A stretch of 64,000 bases of DNA from Calliopsis andreniformis (taxonomy: Eukaryota > Arthropoda > Insecta > Hymenoptera > Andrenidae): contig NW_027480429.1 of NCBI RefSeq assembly GCF_051401765.1, forward strand, positions 12,404,157 through 12,468,156. Reading direction: 5' to 3'. The notes below the pieces were generated by a model. That model had not been told where the DNA came from. It was given only the letters and a program-made list of their open reading frames with translations, and did no database searches. Each line of letters begins with the position of its first letter. The first letter of the stretch is position 1. A program made the translations under genes and the position numbers. Positions 1-11,956 of this stretch are shown here, piece by piece.

Positions 1-1
1 G

Positions 2-167
2 GCATAAAATACAATATAAATACAACAGTTTTTCCGTCGTATAAAACGAATAATTGCAACCAGTATGAAACTTATGGTCATTTCTACTTTCCGAGCAACC
101 TAGGCTTCACCCTAGGGCCTTGCTCCAACAGATTGAATAGTTAGGGCCTTAGAAGTCAACGCCCGAA
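2..167 (+). repeat. Example type-A monomer (phase reference)
   Basis: This is the first complete monomer and sets the phase used here. It begins at GCATAAAATAC and ends just before the next CCATAAAGTGC, exactly 166 bp later. Type-A monomers carry TATAAAACGAATAA after the T-tract, then AGTATGAAACTTATGG, and TCTACTTTCCGAGCAACC. They alternate with type-B monomers in arrays I and IV. The following monomer (168-334) is type B. Confidence 0.9.
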
Positions 168-334
168 CCATAAAGTGCAAAAAAAATACAACAGTATTTC
201 CATCATATAACAGGAATAATTGCAACCTATTTGGAAGGTGATGGCCAATTCTACGTTCCGGGCAACCTAGGCTTCACTCTAGGGCGTTGCTCCACCATAT
301 CGAATAGTTAGTGCCTTAGAAGTCAACGCCAGAA
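168..334 (+). repeat. Example type-B monomer with A8 tract
   Basis: This copy is about 167 bp long. Type B is marked by CCATAAARTGC followed by a run of eight A residues, then ATATAACAGGAATAA, usually a GTTTGAAAGTGATGG block (degenerate in this copy), and CCAATTCTACGTTCCGGGC in place of the TCATTTCTACTTTCCGAGC of type A. Paired A+B units give a 332-bp dimer. That period explains why equivalent B-monomer landmarks in array IV recur 332, 664 or 995 bp apart, for example at 60,074, 60,406, 61,070 and 62,065. Confidence 0.88.
262..290. other. Imperfect inverted repeat in each monomer (first full example)
   Basis: GCAAC at 262-266 pairs with GTTGC at 286-290, and CTAG at 267-270 pairs with CTAG at 279-282. 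A three-base bulge (283-285) and an eight-base loop (271-278) complete a 29-bp imperfect dyad. In monomers with CACCCTAGGG the inner stem extends by one more G-C pair. The element sits at monomer positions ~95-123 and is kept in most copies. Monomers with the CCAGG or CTGAGG variants have a weakened inner stem. Hairpin or cruciform formation is inference only. Confidence 0.7.
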
Positions 335-346
335 GCATAAAATACA

Positions 347-3300
347 ATATAAATACAACAGCTTTTCCATCGTATAAAACGAATAATTGCAACCAGTATG
401 AAACTTATGGTCATTTCTACTTTCCGAGCAACCTAGGCTTCACCATAGGGCCTTGCTCCAACAGATGGAATAGTTAGGGCCTTAGAAGTCAACGCCCGAA
501 CCATAAAATGCAAAAAAAATACAACAGTGTTTCCGTCATATAACAGGAATAATTGCAACCAATTTGGAAGGTGATGGCCAATTCTACGTTCCGGGCAACC
601 TAGGCTTCACTCTAGGGCGTTGCTCCACCATATCGAATAGTTAGTGCCTTAGAAGTAAACGCCAGAAGCATAAAATACAATATAAATACAACAGCTTTTC
701 CATCGTATAAAACGAATAATTGCAACCAGTATGAAACTTATGGTCCTTTCTACTTTCCTAGCAACCTAGGCTTCACCCTAGGGCGTTGCTCCAACAGACT
801 GAATAGTTAGGGCCTTAGAACTCTACGCACAACCATAAAATGCAAAAAAAATACAACAGTGCTTCCATCATATAACAGGAATAATTGCGACCAGTTTGAA
901 AGTGATGGCCAATTCTACGTTCCGGGCAACCTAGGTTTCACTTCAGGGCGTTGCTCCACCAGACCCAATAGTTACGGCCTAAGAGGTCAACGCCAGAAGC
1001 ATAAAATACGATATAAATACAACAGCTTTTCCATCGTATAAAACGAATAATTGCAACCAGTGTGAAAGTAACGGTCATTTCTACGTTCCGAGCACACTAG
1101 GAGTCACTCTAGGGCGTTGCTCCTCCACAGCTAATAGCTACGGCCTTAGAAGTCAACGCCAGAGGCATAAAGTACAATATAAATACAACAGCGTTTCCAT
1201 CGTATAAAACGAATAATTGCAACCAGTGTGAAAGTTATGGTCATTTCTACATTCCGAGCAACCTAGGATCCACTCTAGGGCGTTGCTCCACCATATCGAA
1301 TAGCTAGGTCCTTAGAAGTAAACGCCAGAAGCATAAAATACGATATAAATACAACAGCTTTTCCATCGTATAAAACGAATAATTGCAACCAGTATGAAAC
1401 TTATGGTCATTTCTACTTTCCGAGCAACCTAGGCTTCACTCTAGGGCGTTGCTCCACTAGATCGGACAGCTAGGGCCTTGGAAGTCAACGCCAGAAGCAT
1501 AAGATACAATATAAATACAACAGTTTTTCCATCGTATAAAACGAATAATTGCAACCAGTAAGAAACTTATGGTCATTTCTACTTTCCGAGCAACCTAGGC
1601 TTCACCCTAGGGCGTTGCTCCAACAGATTGAATAGTTAGGGCCTTAGAACTCTACGCCCGAACCATAAAATGCAAAAAAAATACAACAGGGTTTCCATCA
1701 TATAACAGGAGTAATTGCGACCAGTTAGAAAGTGATGGCCAATTCTACGTACCGGGCAACCTAGGCTTCACTCTAGGGCGTTGCTCCACCAGATCGAATA
1801 GTTAGTGCCTTAGAAGTCAACGCCAGAAGCATAAAATACAATATAAATACAACAGCTTTTCCATCGTATAAATAGAATAATTGCAACCAGTATGAAACTT
1901 ATGGTCATTTCTACTTTCCGAGCAACCTAGGCTTCACCCTAGGGCGTTGCTCCAACAGATTCAATAGTTAGGGCCTTAGAAGTCTACGCCCGAACCATAG
2001 AATGCAAAAAAAATACAACAGTGTTTCCATCATATAACTGGAATAATTTCGACCAGTTTGAAAGTGATTGCCAACTCTACGTTCCGGGCAACCCAGGTTT
2101 CACTCCAGGGCGTTGCTCCACCAGACCGAATAGTTACGGCCTAAGAAGTCAACGCCAGAAGCATAAAATACGATATAAATACAACAGCCTTTCCATCGTA
2201 TAAAAGGATTAATTGCAACCAGTTTGAACGTGATGGTCATTTCTCCTTTCCGGGCAACCTAGGCTTCACTCTAGGGCGTTGCTGCACTAGATCGAACAGC
2301 TAGGGCCTTAGAAGTCAACGCCAGAAGCATAAGATACAATATAAATACAACAGTTTTTCCATCGTATAAAACGAATAATTGCAACCAGTAAGAAACTTAT
2401 GGTCATTTCTACTTTCCGAGCAACCTAGGCTTCACCCTAGGGCGTTGCTCCAACAGATTGAATAGTTAGGGCCTTAGAACTCTACGCCCGAACCATAAAA
2501 TGCAAAAAAAATAAAACAGTGTTTCCGACATATAACAGGAGTAATCGCGACCAGTTTGAAAGTGATGGCCAATTCTACGTTCCGGGCAACCTAGGCTTCA
2601 CTCTAGGGCGTTGCTCCACCAGATCGAATAGTTAGTGCCTTAGAAGTCAACGCCAGAAGCATAAAATACAATATAAGTACAACAGCTTTTCCATCGTATA
2701 AAACGAATAATTGCAACCAGTGTGAAAGTAATGGTCATTTCTACGTTCCGAGCACCCCAGGCGTCACTCTAGGGCGTTGCTCCACCACATCTAATAGCTA
2801 CGGCCTTAGAAGTCAACGCCAGAGGCATAAAGTACAATATAAATACAACAGCGTTTCCATCGTATAAAACGAATAATTGCAACCAGTGTGAAAGTTATGG
2901 TCATTTCCACATTCCGAGCAACCTAGGCTTCACTCTAGGGCGTTGCACCACCAGATCGAATAGTTAGGTCCTCAAAAGTAAACGCCAGAAGCATAAAATA
3001 CGATATAAATACAACAGCCTTTCCATCGTATAAAAGGATTAATTGCAACCAGTTTGAACGTGATGGTCATTTCTCCTTTCCGGGCAACCTAGGCTTCACT
3101 CTAGGGCGTTGCTCCACTAGGTCGAACAGCTAGGGCCTTAGAAGTCAACGCCAGATGCATAAAATACAATATAAATGCAACAGTTTTTCCATCGTATGAA
3201 ACAAATAATTGCAATCAGTATGAAACTTATGGTCATTTCTACGTTCCGAGCAACCTAGGCTTCACCCTAGGGCGTTGCTCCAACGGATTGAATAGTTAGG

Positions 3301-6151
3301 GCCTTAGAAGTCAATGCCCGAACCATAAAATGCAAAAAAAATACAACAGTGTTTCCATTATGTAACAGGAATAATTGCAACCAGTTTGAAAGTGATTGCC
3401 AATTCTACGTTCCGGGCAACCTAGGTTTCACTCCAGGGCGTTGCTCCTCCAGACCGAATAGTTTCGGCCTAAGAAGTCAACGCCAGAAGCATAAAATACA
3501 ATATAAATACAACAGCTTTTCCACCGTATAAATAGAATAATTGCAACCAGCATGAAACTGATGGTCATTTCTACTTTCCGAGCAACCTAGGCTTCACTCT
3601 AGGGCGTTGCTCCACCAGATCGAACAGCTAGCGCCTTAGAAGTCAACGCCAGAAGCATAAAATACAATATAAATACAACAGCGTTTCCATCGTATAAAAC
3701 GAATAATTGCAACCAGTGTGAAAGTTATGGTCATTTCTACATTCCGAGCAACCTAGGATCCACTCTAGGGCGTTGCTCCACCAGATCGAATAGTTAGGTC
3801 CTTAGAAGTAAACGCCAGAAGCATAAAATACGATATAAATACAACAGCTGTTCCATTGTATAGAAGGAATAATTGCAAACAGTGTGAAGGTAATGGTCAT
3901 TTCTACGTTCCGGGCAAGCTAGGCTTCACCCTAGGCCGTTGTTCCACCAGGTCGAATAGTTAGGGCCTAAGAAGTGATCACCAGAAGCATAAAATGCAAT
4001 AAAAATGCAACAGTTTTTCCAATGTATAACAGAATTAATTGCAACCAGTTTGAAAGTGATGGTCATTTCTCCATTCCGGGCAACCTAGGCTTCACTCTAG
4101 GGCGTTGCTCCACTAGATCGAATAGCTAGGGCCTTAGGATTCAACGCCAGAAGCATAAAATACAATAAAAATACAACAGTTTCCATCGTATAACAGGAAT
4201 AATTGCAACTAGTGTGAATATAATGGTCATTTCTACGTTCCGGGCAACCTACGCTTCACTCTATGGCGTCGCTCCACCAGATGGAAAAGTTATGGCCTTA
4301 GAAGTCAACGCCAGAAGCATAAAATACAAAATAAATAGAACAGTTTTTCCATTGTATATAAAGAATAATTGCTACCAGTATGAAAGATATGGTCATTTCA
4401 ACGTTCCGGGCAACCTAGGCTTCCCTCTAGGGTGTTGCTCCACCAGATCGAGTAGTTAGGACCTAAGAAGTCAACTCCAGAAGCATAAAATACAATATAA
4501 ATACAACAATTTTTCCATCGCATAAAACGAATAATTGCAACCAGTGTGAAAGTTATGGTCATTTCTACGTTCCGTGCAACCAAGGCTTCACTCTAGTGCT
4601 TTGTGCCACCAGATTGAATAGCTAGGGCCTAAGAAGTCAACGCCAGAAGCATAAAATACTATAAAAATACAACAGTCCTTCCATCGTATAGCAGGAATAA
4701 TTGCAACCAGTGTGAAAGTTATGGTCATTTCAACGTTCCGGGCAACCTAGGCTTCACTCTGGGACGTTGCTCCACAACATCGAATAGTTAGGGCCTTAGT
4801 AGTCGACGCCCAAAGCATAAAATACAGAATAAATAGAACAGCTTTTCCCTTGTATAAAACGAGTAAATGCAACCAGTGTGAAAGTTATGGTCATTTCTAC
4901 GTTCCATGCAACCTAGGCTTCACTCTAGGGCATTGTTCCACCAGATCGAATAGTTAGGGCCTAAGAAGTTAACGTCAGAAGCATAAAATACAATACAAAT
5001 GGAACAGTTTTTCCATCGTATAACATGAATAATTGCAACCAGTGTGAAAGTAATGATCATTTCGACGTTTCGGGCATCCTAGATTTAACAGTGAGGCACT
5101 GCTCCACCAGATCGAATACGTAGGGCCTTAGAAGTCAACGCAAGAAGCATAAAATACAATATAAATACAACAGTTTTTCCATCTTATAAAACGAATAATT
5201 GCAACCAGTGTGAAAGTTATGGTCATTTCAACGTTCCGGGCAATGTAGGCTTCACCCTAGGGCGTTGCTCCACCAGATGGAATAGTTAGGGCCTAAGAAA
5301 TCGACGCCAGAAGCATAAAATACAATATAAATACAACAGCTTTTCCATCGTATAAAATGTATAATTGCAAACAGTGTGAAGGTTATGGCCATTTCTACGT
5401 TTCGGGCACCCTAGGCTTCTCCCTAGGGCGTTGCTCCACCAAACCGAATAGCTAGGGCCTTAGAAGTCAACGCCCAAAGCATAAAATACAATAAAAGTAC
5501 AACAGTCCTTCCATCGTATAACAGGAAGAATGCACCCAGTGTGAAGGTAATGGTCTTTTCTACGTTCCGGGCAACCTAGGCTTCACTCTAGGGTGGTGCT
5601 CCACCAGATCAAACTGTTAGGGCCTAAGGAGTCAACGCCAGACGCATAAAATACAATATAAATACAGCAGCTTTTCATCGTATATAATGTATATTTGGAA
5701 ACAGTGTGAAAGGTATGGTCATTTCTACGTTCTGGACAACCCAGGCTTCAATCTAGGGCGTTGTTCCACCAGATCAAATAGCTAAGGACTTAGTAGTCAA
5801 CGCCAGAATCATAAAATACAATAAAAATACAACAGTTTTTCCATCGTAAACAGGAATAATTGCATCCAGTGTGAAAGTACTGGTCATTTCTACGTTCCGT
5901 GTAACCTAGGCTTCACTCTAGGGCGTTGCTGCACCAGATCGAATAGTTAGCGCCTGAGAAGTCAACCCCTGAAGCAAAAAACACAATAAAAATACAACAA
6001 TCTTTCCATAGTATAACAGGAATAATTGCAGCCAGTGTGAAAGTACTGGTCATTTCTACGTTCCGGGTAACCTAGGCTTCACTCTAGGGCGTTGCTCGAC
6101 CAGACCGAATAGTTACGGCCTAAGAAGTCAACGCCAGAAGCATAAAATACG
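347..6151 (+). repeat. HOR array I, unit copy a (5,805 bp, ~35 monomers)
   Basis: Every landmark I compared in this block recurs exactly 5,805 bp downstream. Examples are 859 with 6,664, 2,021 with 7,826, 3,349 with 9,154 and 4,214 with 10,019. The left edge is placed at 347 because base 346 (a) and its partner 6,151 (g) are the last mismatch before continuous identity. 5,805 bp is close to 35 monomers. Roughly the first 3.7 kb is rich in A/B dimers. The rest is made of individually distinct monomers, including the CENP-B-box-like one near 5,061. The next copy follows directly. Confidence 0.92.
5061..5074 (+). promoter_or_regulatory. CENP-B-box-like motif TTCG-N6-CGGG (array I copy a)
   Basis: TTCGACGTTTCGGG lies in a divergent monomer that also has ATCCTAGATTTAACAGTGAGG in place of the usual dyad region. 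The known mammalian CENP-B box core is TTCG-N4-A-N2-CGGG. Here both conserved halves are present, but the spacer is 6 rather than 7 bases. The motif recurs at 10,866, 15,011 and 33,920. Binding by any protein is inference. Confidence 0.35.
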
Positions 6152-9100
6152 ATATAAATACAACAGCTTTTCCATCGTATAAAACGAATAATTGCAACCA
6201 GTATGAAACTTATGGTCATTTCTACTTTCCGAGCAACCTAGGCTTCACCATAGGGCCTTGCTCCAACAGATGGAATAGTTAGGGCCTTAGAAGTCAACGC
6301 CCGAACCATAAAATGCAAAAAAAATACAACAGTGTTTCCGTCATATAACAGGAATAATTGCAACCAATTTGGAAGGTGATGGCCAATTCTACGTTCCGGG
6401 CAACCTAGGCTTCACTCTAGGGCGTTGCTCCACCATATCGAATAGTTAGTGCCTTAGAAGTAAACGCCAGAAGCATAAAATACAATATAAATACAACAGC
6501 TTTTCCATCGTATAAAACGAATAATTGCAACCAGTATGAAACTTATGGTCCTTTCTACTTTCCTAGCAACCTAGGCTTCACCCTAGGGCGTTGCTCCAAC
6601 AGACTGAATAGTTAGGGCCTTAGAACTCTACGCACAACCATAAAATGCAAAAAAAATACAACAGTGCTTCCATCATATAACAGGAATAATTGCGACCAGT
6701 TTGAAAGTGATGGCCAATTCTACGTTCCGGGCAACCTAGGTTTCACTTCAGGGCGTTGCTCCACCAGACCCAATAGTTACGGCCTAAGAGGTCAACGCCA
6801 GAAGCATAAAATACGATATAAATACAACAGCTTTTCCATCGTATAAAACGAATAATTGCAACCAGTGTGAAAGTAACGGTCATTTCTACGTTCCGAGCAC
6901 ACTAGGAGTCACTCTAGGGCGTTGCTCCTCCACAGCTAATAGCTACGGCCTTAGAAGTCAACGCCAGAGGCATAAAGTACAATATAAATACAACAGCGTT
7001 TCCATCGTATAAAACGAATAATTGCAACCAGTGTGAAAGTTATGGTCATTTCTACATTCCGAGCAACCTAGGATCCACTCTAGGGCGTTGCTCCACCATA
7101 TCGAATAGCTAGGTCCTTAGAAGTAAACGCCAGAAGCATAAAATACGATATAAATACAACAGCTTTTCCATCGTATAAAACGAATAATTGCAACCAGTAT
7201 GAAACTTATGGTCATTTCTACTTTCCGAGCAACCTAGGCTTCACTCTAGGGCGTTGCTCCACTAGATCGGACAGCTAGGGCCTTGGAAGTCAACGCCAGA
7301 AGCATAAGATACAATATAAATACAACAGTTTTTCCATCGTATAAAACGAATAATTGCAACCAGTAAGAAACTTATGGTCATTTCTACTTTCCGAGCAACC
7401 TAGGCTTCACCCTAGGGCGTTGCTCCAACAGATTGAATAGTTAGGGCCTTAGAACTCTACGCCCGAACCATAAAATGCAAAAAAAATACAACAGGGTTTC
7501 CATCATATAACAGGAGTAATTGCGACCAGTTAGAAAGTGATGGCCAATTCTACGTACCGGGCAACCTAGGCTTCACTCTAGGGCGTTGCTCCACCAGATC
7601 GAATAGTTAGTGCCTTAGAAGTCAACGCCAGAAGCATAAAATACAATATAAATACAACAGCTTTTCCATCGTATAAATAGAATAATTGCAACCAGTATGA
7701 AACTTATGGTCATTTCTACTTTCCGAGCAACCTAGGCTTCACCCTAGGGCGTTGCTCCAACAGATTCAATAGTTAGGGCCTTAGAAGTCTACGCCCGAAC
7801 CATAGAATGCAAAAAAAATACAACAGTGTTTCCATCATATAACTGGAATAATTTCGACCAGTTTGAAAGTGATTGCCAACTCTACGTTCCGGGCAACCCA
7901 GGTTTCACTCCAGGGCGTTGCTCCACCAGACCGAATAGTTACGGCCTAAGAAGTCAACGCCAGAAGCATAAAATACGATATAAATACAACAGCCTTTCCA
8001 TCGTATAAAAGGATTAATTGCAACCAGTTTGAACGTGATGGTCATTTCTCCTTTCCGGGCAACCTAGGCTTCACTCTAGGGCGTTGCTGCACTAGATCGA
8101 ACAGCTAGGGCCTTAGAAGTCAACGCCAGAAGCATAAGATACAATATAAATACAACAGTTTTTCCATCGTATAAAACGAATAATTGCAACCAGTAAGAAA
8201 CTTATGGTCATTTCTACTTTCCGAGCAACCTAGGCTTCACCCTAGGGCGTTGCTCCAACAGATTGAATAGTTAGGGCCTTAGAACTCTACGCCCGAACCA
8301 TAAAATGCAAAAAAAATAAAACAGTGTTTCCGACATATAACAGGAGTAATCGCGACCAGTTTGAAAGTGATGGCCAATTCTACGTTCCGGGCAACCTAGG
8401 CTTCACTCTAGGGCGTTGCTCCACCAGATCGAATAGTTAGTGCCTTAGAAGTCAACGCCAGAAGCATAAAATACAATATAAGTACAACAGCTTTTCCATC
8501 GTATAAAACGAATAATTGCAACCAGTGTGAAAGTAATGGTCATTTCTACGTTCCGAGCACCCCAGGCGTCACTCTAGGGCGTTGCTCCACCACATCTAAT
8601 AGCTACGGCCTTAGAAGTCAACGCCAGAGGCATAAAGTACAATATAAATACAACAGCGTTTCCATCGTATAAAACGAATAATTGCAACCAGTGTGAAAGT
8701 TATGGTCATTTCCACATTCCGAGCAACCTAGGCTTCACTCTAGGGCGTTGCACCACCAGATCGAATAGTTAGGTCCTCAAAAGTAAACGCCAGAAGCATA
8801 AAATACGATATAAATACAACAGCCTTTCCATCGTATAAAAGGATTAATTGCAACCAGTTTGAACGTGATGGTCATTTCTCCTTTCCGGGCAACCTAGGCT
8901 TCACTCTAGGGCGTTGCTCCACTAGGTCGAACAGCTAGGGCCTTAGAAGTCAACGCCAGATGCATAAAATACAATATAAATGCAACAGTTTTTCCATCGT
9001 ATGAAACAAATAATTGCAATCAGTATGAAACTTATGGTCATTTCTACGTTCCGAGCAACCTAGGCTTCACCCTAGGGCGTTGCTCCAACGGATTGAATAG

Positions 9101-11956
9101 TTAGGGCCTTAGAAGTCAATGCCCGAACCATAAAATGCAAAAAAAATACAACAGTGTTTCCATTATGTAACAGGAATAATTGCAACCAGTTTGAAAGTGA
9201 TTGCCAATTCTACGTTCCGGGCAACCTAGGTTTCACTCCAGGGCGTTGCTCCTCCAGACCGAATAGTTTCGGCCTAAGAAGTCAACGCCAGAAGCATAAA
9301 ATACAATATAAATACAACAGCTTTTCCACCGTATAAATAGAATAATTGCAACCAGCATGAAACTGATGGTCATTTCTACTTTCCGAGCAACCTAGGCTTC
9401 ACTCTAGGGCGTTGCTCCACCAGATCGAACAGCTAGCGCCTTAGAAGTCAACGCCAGAAGCATAAAATACAATATAAATACAACAGCGTTTCCATCGTAT
9501 AAAACGAATAATTGCAACCAGTGTGAAAGTTATGGTCATTTCTACATTCCGAGCAACCTAGGATCCACTCTAGGGCGTTGCTCCACCAGATCGAATAGTT
9601 AGGTCCTTAGAAGTAAACGCCAGAAGCATAAAATACGATATAAATACAACAGCTGTTCCATTGTATAGAAGGAATAATTGCAAACAGTGTGAAGGTAATG
9701 GTCATTTCTACGTTCCGGGCAAGCTAGGCTTCACCCTAGGCCGTTGTTCCACCAGGTCGAATAGTTAGGGCCTAAGAAGTGATCACCAGAAGCATAAAAT
9801 GCAATAAAAATGCAACAGTTTTTCCAATGTATAACAGAATTAATTGCAACCAGTTTGAAAGTGATGGTCATTTCTCCATTCCGGGCAACCTAGGCTTCAC
9901 TCTAGGGCGTTGCTCCACTAGATCGAATAGCTAGGGCCTTAGGATTCAACGCCAGAAGCATAAAATACAATAAAAATACAACAGTTTCCATCGTATAACA
10001 GGAATAATTGCAACTAGTGTGAATATAATGGTCATTTCTACGTTCCGGGCAACCTACGCTTCACTCTATGGCGTCGCTCCACCAGATGGAAAAGTTATGG
10101 CCTTAGAAGTCAACGCCAGAAGCATAAAATACAAAATAAATAGAACAGTTTTTCCATTGTATATAAAGAATAATTGCTACCAGTATGAAAGATATGGTCA
10201 TTTCAACGTTCCGGGCAACCTAGGCTTCCCTCTAGGGTGTTGCTCCACCAGATCGAGTAGTTAGGACCTAAGAAGTCAACTCCAGAAGCATAAAATACAA
10301 TATAAATACAACAATTTTTCCATCGCATAAAACGAATAATTGCAACCAGTGTGAAAGTTATGGTCATTTCTACGTTCCGTGCAACCAAGGCTTCACTCTA
10401 GTGCTTTGTGCCACCAGATTGAATAGCTAGGGCCTAAGAAGTCAACGCCAGAAGCATAAAATACTATAAAAATACAACAGTCCTTCCATCGTATAGCAGG
10501 AATAATTGCAACCAGTGTGAAAGTTATGGTCATTTCAACGTTCCGGGCAACCTAGGCTTCACTCTGGGACGTTGCTCCACAACATCGAATAGTTAGGGCC
10601 TTAGTAGTCGACGCCCAAAGCATAAAATACAGAATAAATAGAACAGCTTTTCCCTTGTATAAAACGAGTAAATGCAACCAGTGTGAAAGTTATGGTCATT
10701 TCTACGTTCCAGGCAACCTAGGCTTCACTCTAGGGCATTGTTCCACCAGATCGAATAGTTAGGGCCTAAGAAGTTAACGTCAGAAGCATAAAATACAATA
10801 CAAATGGAACAGTTTTTCCATCGTATAACATGAATAATTGCAACCAGTGTGAAAGTAATGATCATTTCGACGTTTCGGGCATCCTAGATTTAACAGTGAG
10901 GCACTGCTCCACCAGATCGAATACGTAGGGCCTTAGAAGTCAACGCAAGAAGCATAAAATACAATATAAATACAACAGTTTTTCCATCTTATAAAACGAA
11001 TAATTGCAACCAGTGTGAAAGTTATGGTCATTTCAACGTTCCGGGCAATGTAGGCTTCACCCTAGGGCGTTGCTCCACCAGATGGAATAGTTAGGGCCTA
11101 AGAAATCGACGCCAGAAGCATAAAATACAATATAAATACAACAGCTTTTCCATCGTATAAAATGTATAATTGCAAACAGTGTGAAGGTTATGGCCATTTC
11201 TACGTTTCGGGCACCCTAGGCTTCTCCCTAGGGCGTTGCTCCACCAAACCGAATAGCTAGGGCCTTAGAAGTCAACGCCCAAAGCATAAAATACAATAAA
11301 AGTACAACAGTCCTTCCATCGTATAACAGGAAGAATGCACCCAGTGTGAAGGTAATGGTCTTTTCTACGTTCCGGGCAACCTAGGCTTCACTCTAGGGTG
11401 GTGCTCCACCAGATCAAACTGTTAGGGCCTAAGGAGTCAACGCCAGACGCATAAAATACAATATAAATACAGCAGCTTTTCATCGTATATAATGTATATT
11501 TGGAAACAGTGTGAAAGGTATGGTCATTTCTACGTTCTGGACAACCCAGGCTTCAATCTAGGGCGTTGTTCCACCAGATCAAATAGCTAAGGACTTAGTA
11601 GTCAACGCCAGAATCATAAAATACAATAAAAATACAACAGTTTTTCCATCGTAAACAGGAATAATTGCATCCAGTGTGAAAGTACTGGTCATTTCTACGT
11701 TCCGTGTAACCTAGGCTTCACTCTAGGGCGTTGCTGCACCAGATCGAATAGTTAGCGCCTGAGAAGTCAACCCCTGAAGCAAAAAACACAATAAAAATAC
11801 AACAATCTTTCCATAGTATAACAGGAATAATTGCAGCCAGTGTGAAAGTACTGGTCATTTCTACGTTCCGGGTAACCTAGGCTTCACTCTAGGGCGTTGC
11901 TCGACCAGACCGAATAGTTACGGCCTAAGAAGTCAACGCCAGAAGCATAAAATACG
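6152..11956 (+). repeat. HOR array I, unit copy b (5,805 bp)
   Basis: This is a direct tandem copy of 347-6,151. The only internal substitution I spotted in spot checks is t at 4,907 versus g at 10,712, and the third copy also has g. Such near-identity, set against large differences between adjacent monomers inside the unit, means the whole unit was duplicated recently. The last monomer is a chimera, switching at ~11,910 from the unit-end monomer to one like that around 2,116 (CCAGACCGAATAGTTACGG). Confidence 0.92.

Noticed and set aside
81..95. Canonical CENP-B box in ordinary monomers
   Set aside because: The common form TTCTACGTTCCGGG lacks the G of TTCG, and the distance to CGGG is one base short. 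Only the rare divergent class keeps both halves, and even there the spacing is wrong.
859..1041. Recurrent 60-codon open frames on the + strand (also at 2,021, 3,349, 6,664, 7,826, 9,154, 13,133, 19,435, 59,077, 60,074, 60,406, 61,070, 62,065, 62,896, 63,228)
   Set aside because: They span just over one B-type monomer and exist mainly because the usual TAGTTAG stop site is altered (for example to TAGTTACGG). The 166-bp period shifts the frame at each monomer. Copies recur only because the DNA is repeated. There is no domain, signal sequence or gene context.
2080..2120. Compensatory base changes in the dyad (CCCAGG with CTCCAGGG)
   Set aside because: When the pairs are written out, both T-to-C changes create C-A mismatches instead of restoring pairs. 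They are not evidence for a selected stem.
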